This document shows, piece after piece, positions 49,001 through 58,000 of a DNA stretch of 64,000 nt; positions within the stretch are counted from its first letter, which is position 1, and every line of letters starts with the position of its first letter. Origin of the DNA: Paracyclopina nana (taxonomy: Eukaryota > Arthropoda > Copepoda > Cyclopoida > Cyclopettidae); assembly GCA_019096065.1 (NCBI GenBank), contig JAGUCH010000001.1, forward strand, positions 2,108,001-2,172,000, read 5' to 3'. The notes under the pieces were generated by a model. The model was not told where the DNA came from, searched no databases, and saw only the letters and a program-made list of their open reading frames with translations. A program made the position numbers and the translations under genes.

Positions 49001-52000
49001 GTGCTCATTGCTGATGGAGGGACATTATTCACCTCACAGTTGAGTCAATCTCTTTATAATCTGCTCCGGGTAGATAAGAGCACAACCAGCCCTAGTCACC
49101 CTCAATGCAATTCAGCTGCTGAAGTTATTAATAAGCACACTATAAGTTACTTGCCGAAGATGCTTGATACATCTTCTCCTTTGAGTGAGACAACAAGAAT
49201 GAGTCCATTCTTCCTCCTTTTTGGAGTGCATCCCAGAAAACCATTAATGGATCCAAATATGGTTTTAGATGCCAAGATCAAGCCAGAAAACTTTAGGAAA
49301 GGGTTATTGGTTTGGTTGGATTGCCCAGAACTTCTGAAATTCAACCCGAAAATTCCCCTCAAATCAGAGGAACCAGCTGCCAGCATTGCCTCTCCGATGA
49401 CGACAACACCTCCACTAATTCAGCAAGAACCAGACTCTCCACCTGCGGAAGAGGTACTCATTCATGACGATGTGCATGAACCCACTCAATATGATCAACC
49501 ACCAGACTTGCCGTCAAGAAGTAACCCTGGCTCACCTAGGAAACTACTCAACCGTTTTCGTGACAGCTTCCGAGTGGGACGAGACCCCACAAGCTCATTG
49601 ACACACAATCAGGCTAGAGCTCAACAAGTTTTGATAGAAGACCAGCCTTTACCAGCCAAGTTGCCAGAATACAAGCCTGGCCGGGGCCGACCTAAGAAAA
49701 ATGATGTTTGCCTTAACATGGCTTTGTTACATTTTCTTATTTGACCTGACACCTTACACTTTCTAACTTTTACGACTTGGTGGTGGTTTTGCTAATATCT
49801 TCATCTCCCTGTTAACAACAGCTTTCTTTAGCTTGGGAGGGATGTTATGTTTTTATAACCTTCATCATGGCGCTAGCGCGTCGTGTTGTAGTAAAATGTA
49901 GTAGTATAGTAGTATAGTACGAGCCGCGCTGCCTAACCACACTTTCACCTAAGCAGGATGTGCAATACTATTCACCTTGACAGTACATTGTATATACAGT
50001 GCTTGGTTGAGAAATAAACTCAGTTGTGGCTTTGTACGAGAGAAGTCAAGTCCCATCATGTAGACACCAAATCCACAACATAACGCGCTGGTAACAGAAA
50101 AAGATTTCTTGCTTGATGTGGGTATCTTATATTTGCTCAAGGTTTTTAGGAGTTGTGAAGTGTTTTGAAATCATGAATGCGGTGTTACGTTTACCAAAAA
50201 AGGCATCAAGGCACTCAAATTCTACATAGCCATAGGCGAAGTTATTCCCAACCAGAAATTCAAACGCCCTCAAACGCCATTATAGTTCTCAGTGAAACTC
50301 AGTTTCATGTAGTGATGGAACGAGCCGGGAATTTTCAGCTTGATCAAGCTTCAAGCTTTTAGAAATGTGTTCGAGCGATCCCAAGCTTTTGAAAATAATT
50401 ATGAAGCTTTTTCAAGCTCAAAATTTCACATTTCAAGCTTTTTTGAAGCTTTTCACTTTTTAAGACCTTAGTGTCAAGCTTTTTCAAGCTTTGCATATTT
50501 TGGTTTTCAAGCTTTTTCAAGCTTTTCAAAATTTGGTTCGAGCGATCCCAAGCTTTTTGCTTATGTAGCTCAAGCTGGGTTTTAGCTTCAAGCTTTCAAG
50601 CCAAGCTGAAACTCGTTCCATCACTAGTTTCATGAACATAGAGTTTTAGTATTTTATATACTGTAATACGATTTCCTCGTGTTATAATTCAGTTTACCGA
50701 TCCGACTCAGCTCTTTTATATCACAGTTCTTTCTAAGCAATTTGGGGGATATTAAATACTTAACAGCCCTTGAATCAAATTTGAGAGATTTCATGTATTT
50801 TAATGACCCTCATATCCCATGGAAGTAATGCAAATTCCAAAGAAGTTGGAAAAAGAGAGGATCATCCAGATTCGAACCTCAGACAGTTGGATTAGCATCC
50901 CAATGCTCTAACCACTGAGCTATGGAAACATGTTATGTATAGGACTTAACCATGATTTAAGCCACATAAAGAAATTTAAAAAAAGTCAAGGAATGGCTGG
51001 GGTTTGAACCCTAGACTGCTGAATTAAATGCCGAGCGCTCTAACCATTGTGCCATAGGAGCACCTCTGAAGAGATGGGTTTTGAAAGTCTATTTAATTGC
51101 TCCCAACCCACTGGATGCTAGCTAATGAGAGCCAGTGATATTCACATAGCAACTAAAAACCGAGCAGTATTTTCTAGGGCACGGGGCAGCCCGGTAACTT
51201 CATTAAAACACTCAAAAATCGTATTACAGAATATAAAATTTTATATTCCGAGCTGGGGCACGTAAAATTGGGTCATTAAATAGCTGACCTCGGATTTAAA
51301 AATGGAAAAACACTCGTACAATTACAGCCCTCGCAGGCTCGGGCTAGTAAAGCTGTACTCGAGTTTTCCCATTTTAAAATCCTCGCTCAGCTATTTAATG
51401 ACCCTACTTTACGTGCCCCAGCTCGAAATAAATAACTATTACCTGCTGCTTTTGGGACTGAGAAGGTACGGTAAAAATTGCTCGAGTTTGGTAAACATAA
51501 AACCAAGACAAATCTACCGAGCGTAGCGAGGTCAAAAGTGAGTCGAGGTTTTGACAATGAAAATGACAATTTCGATTTTTTTGCATAGGTGGAGAGCTAT
51601 CTTTGCTCATCAGCTGCTGATGTACAACGCGTTAGCGTGTCAGCTCAGTGGTAAACTGAACATGGCTAAAACAAACAGAACTTGTCTAGAACTAGCTGAA
51701 CTTAACTGATCCAGTAAGGTTGCTGTTTTAGCAAGGTGACTTAAAAATCGTATACGGGATCGCCCTAATGTTACATTGTGACATAAACTCAGCATGGGTA
51801 AAATGAAGGAGTGCTAGCACGTAACAATGACTATCAGAAAACTTGGGAAATTTTCTGGTCGGGTTTATTTTCTCTCAAAAGCCATATTTGACCTTTGAGT
51901 TAGCTCTAGTTTTTTGGAGTTGGAGTTTCAAATCATGAAAGTGGTTTAATTTGCACAAAAGGCGTCGAGACTTTTATTTGGCCCTAGGTGATATGTTTCT

Positions 52001-55000
52001 GTAATCTCTAAAAAAGGCCAAAAAGTCATATATTTTAACCATGAGTTAGCTAAGTGCCAAATTTGGATTTAGTTCGTGTTTAAGAGTTAGTAGCTTCAAA
52101 GCTGGGAGATGAACAACACCTCAGAAGCTGAGAACGAAGACGTTTTCCATGACAGCCCCTGGATCAAGTCGGGTTTGGTCGGGCTGATTTCGATCCATCA
52201 GCTGTTTGCGTACACGCTCTGCCCCATGATAATCTGGTATGAGAAGCACGGTGAAGATCCCCTGAAAAGGACCATTTTCAACCAGATTTTCTCAAGTGCT
52301 TGCTTTGTCATCATTTTCCTCAACCTTATCCCATCTAACTTCATCTTAGCCAGGCTCGTTTATGGCTCTCCATTCAATTACCAGAGCACGTATTTGCTCT
52401 GTTTCAACGTGAAAAGCACGCTATGCATTTGCGGCCTGCTGCTCATCATTGAGTACGAGGTGCTTCGTTTTTTGGCCATTTGCGTGTGGAAACGAGTTCC
52501 GCCCTTCAATGATCTCTTCTTTGGCTTCTACTTTGACTTGGCGAATGTCACCCTTTCAGCTATATTGGGTGCCTTTCAAAACTTTACTCAAGTCACTCCG
52601 GATTATCTTGTTTACTTTCTGACTGGGGAACATGAAGACTTGGCTAGGCCTTCGCTAAGGTAAAAAAAAGCACATTATATCTCGATAGATATTGGATATG
52701 GGCTAAATTGACATTTTGCAGGATATACCACTTTTTGGTGGCAATCTTGGTGATTGGAAGCCTCATTCTTGAATCGATGATTTTCTTCCAAACGAGAAAG
52801 GCCAAAGTTAGGGACACGCTTGAAGCGAACAGGTTCAATACTGCATCGAAAAACAGCAATGTTCGACTCTCCATTGCTTTTTGGATCAATTTCTCCACCT
52901 TTATTATCACCTACTCGTTCTTGCTGCTGAATCAAGGCATGCATGATATGGATTTACTGAAGAAATTGCTCATGGATTATTTCCTGATCACCACTGAGCT
53001 CTCTGTCGTTGTTCCCGTGATGTTTTTCGCTCAAAACTCTCAAATATTCTTCGTTATGACTGGCAACTTGAGAAAGCTTCTGCCCTTTTCAAACCAAGAT
53101 AAGGTGGCCAAATTGTGATGCCCTTTGCTTTTTCATTGTGTTCTAGGCTTGCTAAAAATAAAATATTTTGCATAAAAATTTGCTACTTCGTAGTCCAAAA
53201 ACCTGCAATTTGCCAATAGCTCATTTTTCGACTGGTTTAGAAAGCCCTGAAGTTAATGATGGTAGGACAAATTGTCGTGCTCACGACAGATTGCACTAGA
53301 TGTGATTTCAACAGCTTTTTTACGCACTAAGGCTGAGCAGACCAGGCCTTGGCCTTGCCAACCTCCAAAACTTTGATCCTGTCCTGAGGACTGGTTTGCT
53401 AATTTCTTATATTACTTTTGTGGGATATACTACTTCTATCGACAAACTTTTTGATCCCGCAGTGCTCACACTGGGGGAATTTCTCGAAAAACCCAATAGG
53501 CACTATCTTAACATTTGCTAAAATATTAATATGGGTGGTCATGTAATACTTTTTGAAAAAGGCCTTTTTTTGGATGCTTTTTGCTTCAGTGGGGCCATAG
53601 CCCAAGTTTTTCCTTCAAAGCCAATCTTGATCACGTCCAAATGCTGTAAAATCAATATTAAGTAAAGATACTGAAAAGCTTGCGTTGCAAGTTATATACA
53701 GAATACAGTAATTCTTTCTATATTCATATAAGCGAAGGTTGAGGCTGCAATTGGAAAGCTCCACGAAATCTCTTAACATTCCTGCCATGGCATGTTTGTC
53801 TTTTTTGCAAAACCTCGACCAACAACCCTTTTATGTACTATGTGGAGAAGTAACAAGGATGTTTGCCGTTTTCCCCATCGTGTTTGCACTTTTGCTTCCT
53901 ATTGTGCGCCGATACTCTGGGGATTTCCGAGCAATTTCCGTCTGTTTGAATAGACCAAATGCACATTCGTACTTAGCAAATGTCACCGTTGGCAATATTT
54001 GCAAATAAAAATGGCAAGCATATCCATGCTCGACAGAAAGCTGAAAAATTCTGAAGCTCGTATTGATTTTAATAGTATGGTTTATTTGTAGTTTTACCTC
54101 AGCGTGAAAGTGTTTGATCACAATATCTACAACACAGAATCAGATCCAACTCAGCAAATCTCTTCTGTAGCATCTGCCATAGCTTTTGCGTAATTAACAA
54201 CCTGCATTTTTTAATAGGTGCTCCATATTGAAGGCCTGCTTCACCGCCGTTTTCCCCAATCTGATCAGACAGCCTCCAAATGAGGCCGTTGAGGCCGTCC
54301 TGACCAAAATGTTGAGCCTCGTTCAAGCTCTGCTGCTGCAGGAGTTACGACAGTCAACGCTAGACGAAATTTTCACCTTATTAGAGCCTTATCTGAAATT
54401 GGCCGAAAAGACCTCGCGGCAAATGGCAATGACAATCCTTCACGCGACCTTGAAAACCTTCCTGACGGAGCAGAAGGCCAACGAGGTCGAAGAGGAGAGC
54501 TCATTTGCTCCAGGACCTTACATCATGGGCAGCTTGGTACCTAGGTGCTTCGACCCTTCCATTTGGGTCACTTCCACAGCTTTGGCCTCCCTCAAAGTCA
54601 TCGTGAGTCAAACTCAAGTTTCATAATCCATCTCCCAACTTTCTGTTCAGATCGTTTCTTCAAATGTCATGAATGGATCTTGATGCGAAACTTTACCTTT
54701 TTTCCCATGCAGGTGCAGATCTCGCAGCAATTCTTGAGTGACGAAAGCCACTCAAATGGCCTCGACCTCGAGGAGGATTTGGAGGCCGCTCTCGTGGCCT
54801 TGGACCGCATTTCCGCCTCGTGCTCGCCACTGACAGTCAGCTCGTTTCGCAAGATGAACAATTCCGATATTGACATCCTGGACGATCCTGAGGTCAGCCC
54901 TGGCCTCGTGGCCTCCACCATAGTGAATATCCTCAAGCTGATTCTGACTCCCAACGAATTGCTGCCCTTGTTACACAGCCTCATCGACGGGCTTGGAGAT

Positions 55001-58000
55001 GAATGTTCAGCCTCAGCCAGGGGGGTCAGCCTCGTCCTGACCTCATTACTAGAGGTCAGAGGCCGCGAGGTCACTGCCACAACCTCACTTTTGACCAAGC
55101 TGCATGCAAGGTTGGCCTCGCCTATGCAAGAGGACACCAGAGGCCAAAGCTTGATGGCTGTGCGCATTTTGACCTCGCATAACCCCAGAGAGGTCATAGA
55201 GGCCGTGCTCAATGACCACAAGTTACCATTCGATGAGCCCTTGGTAAATAAGTTCACGCTTTTTTCAATGAATTCAGATTCAGCTTGATTCTGATAAGTT
55301 GGAGTGGGCTCATTCAGACTTGATAAGAAAGGGAGAAAACTGCCACATTTTGTAGGCTTTCTAACGACAATTTAATACTCGAGCTGGAATTCCACACACG
55401 TTCCCTCGCTCACAAAAGGGAAAAAGCTGTGAAGAAAAATAATCGAACTGTCCGAAATGGAATCTTCGATAGTAGATGCAAATTGTTGAGCAAATAACTT
55501 GCTTTTTTCCAAATCCTACAGCAGCTACGATTCCATGGAGCAGTTTTATTGTCAAAATACTCATAAAAATGCTACGCTGGAATTTTTTGATTTACATCGT
55601 TCTGGATTTATATGAGAATACTAAAACCCGGGGACTCGTCCGTTTTTTCCTTTTCTTTTCCGAGGCCTGCTAAACTTTGGGTCTGTTTCCGACCTTGCTT
55701 ACCCACTGTAAAATCTTTGACGCATATGCTACGATGATGCATTCTGCCATGATATGTAGTATGGCCGTAATAACAATAATAATACCAAAACTTTTAACAA
55801 GCTGGGATCAAAAGTTTTCCCCATTGCAACTTGTCCGTTACTGTGTGGCAAAGCAAGGTACAAAGCAACTATTTTTGCTTTTTTACTAGTTCTTCATATT
55901 TTTGCCTAGCAAATGTGGTGTCTTTTATTTTTTGGTGCAGCAGGAAAAATCAGCCCAGAGTGCAGCACAGCTCAAGTATATCATGTTTCGAGGCAAATTG
56001 GATCAGATATGAAAATAAGAAGCTTTCTGGGTGTCTTCTTTATTTTTCTAAATATCAAAGATAGATTAGATGTCATCAATCACCTGATCTCTTTGATGTA
56101 GATGTCTTTTAGACAGCAGCTCTTAAGAAAGGATCTCGCCTTGATTCCACTCAATATTACATGCTTTTTTTGTGGATAAGCTTTTTATGTTACCTAAAGG
56201 AGTAGAGTGGGTAAGCAACGCAGATGTTGAATTGAGCTGAGCAACTAAGATTTCATTAACCAATGAATCGAAAGTTTGCCATTTCTCATCCAATTTCTCA
56301 CAGCTTTTAAGAAAAAATACTGTTTTAATTAATTCGATGGGCATTTCTTAAATTCATGGAAAACAAGTTTTTTCTTGCAATTTAGCCTGTATTTATACAT
56401 TTGACATATTGACAATTGAAAATTGGAAAGGAAAGGACAATTTTTTGCTTCTTAAACCCAAAAAATGAGGCAAAAAACTCTCCTACTGGCTCATTATCTT
56501 CCGCATCTTTGATCGTAGCATGGTTGCGGTTGTTATCGGTTCTTATTTACTGATGAGGTTGCGATGTCAGTAAATAAGAAGCGATAACAACCGCAACCAT
56601 GCTACGATCAAAGACGCGGAAGATAATAAGCCACTATCCTCCTTTATTTAAGAGCACCTAGTGTCTATTTTTATGTTTTTAGGTAGCCTCACTAATGCTA
56701 GTTTTTTCCCAATTGCAGGCTGAAATGTGGCGTGCTTTGACCAAAGAGAAGAGCTTGGCTGAGTTCATCCTCTGCCATCTATTGGACAATTTAAAGCCAG
56801 AGGCGTTAATCATTGAAGAAAAGGACAAAATTACCTTCAGGACCAAAAAGGTGGCTGGCCACAAACCACTAGCCTCTATTCATGCTCTAAAAATTTGTCT
56901 GGAGGTCAAGGAAATGGAAGCCATTGTGGATCATGCAGAATTCGCAGATGTATTTGTGCCTCTAATTATGGCCATGGCCTCATATTCGGCCTCCGAGGTC
57001 GTTTTGGCCGAGGCTGCAGCCTCCGACGCCTTGAAGGCATTTTTAGCCTCCAAAGGCTGCCAATCAGCTGCAAATATTGTTGAGGCCAAGTCAGATGACG
57101 GCGAATTCGTCTCCAGCCTCACCGAGGCCATTTGCGTGGACTTTCCCATGTACTTGCCAAAGCTGGCCTCAGCCTTCAAGGTAAAGCTGTTTACCACAAA
57201 AATATTTACATATTTGCAATTCAAATATTTCGCGCCTTTTGGCTCGCCCCTCACATCAATCACTGTGTATTAGAATTTTTCCAGAAGAAAAGTAAAAATT
57301 CTATTAGAAGAACATATTTACTGTTCGCCTACCGACTTTATTAGCCATAACATATAAGAACTTCTGGTGTTTTAGGTCTATTCCTCGATGAGAAACGAGC
57401 ATCTGGTCGTCGCGGCCTCGTTCTACGCCCAATTGATCTTGACGACCGAGGCCGTCCTCGATTTGGGCCTACAGGAAGTTGCTGTTTCAAGCCTGCTCGA
57501 ATATCTACGCGGCCATCGAGAAGGTTACTTTTCCTTTCTTTCTTTACATTCGCCCTGAATAAGTCTGGCTACAGATTGTCCCACCTTTGCCGAGCCAACT
57601 AATCAAAACTATAAGAAACGATGGCTTCTGTTACGTAGTACAGTCAGCGCACCCTAGCGTGAAAAGCCGTGTAGTATGTTCACTACAGAGGCAGCTACAT
57701 AGCAATTCATAATTTGCCAAAAAATTGGCCTTCCCTTATGATTTATCAAAAACTCGAAAAATAATATTGGATCCCTATTTTGTCTCATGCTACTTCGTGA
57801 AAAAAAATCAGGCCAATCAGCTGATAAAAGCTATAAAGCTGATAAATGTTAAAGTTATTTAATTGAAATTTTCCGCCTATTTGTAGACCAATCACAGCAG
57901 AGTTAAAAAATGTGGCTTTTATAGTGCTACCTGATGAAAACTTTTGTCATCACATAGCGTTTGACTTGGGCTGTTTTTTGCAAAAACTGGCAACTTTTAA

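Larger units (their letters stand above)
44660..50080 (+). mobile_element. Ty3/gypsy-type LTR retrotransposon, RT replaced by repeats
   Basis: A complete element bounded by two 238-bp LTRs (TG...CA) with TAAC on both sides (44656-44659 and 50081-50084). Inside, in order: primer-binding-like TGGTGGCAGCTC, a shortened gag, aspartic protease, the first part of reverse transcriptase, a long in-frame tandem repeat array, the integrase, a Pro-rich tail, and a purine tract GGGAGGGA abutting the 3' LTR. The order protease-RT-integrase indicates Ty3/gypsy. Most of RT and RNase H, including the catalytic YxDD region, is not present. The LTRs differ at one base (44784 against 49967), so the copy is young and was probably mobilised by enzymes from another element. 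Confidence 0.95.
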
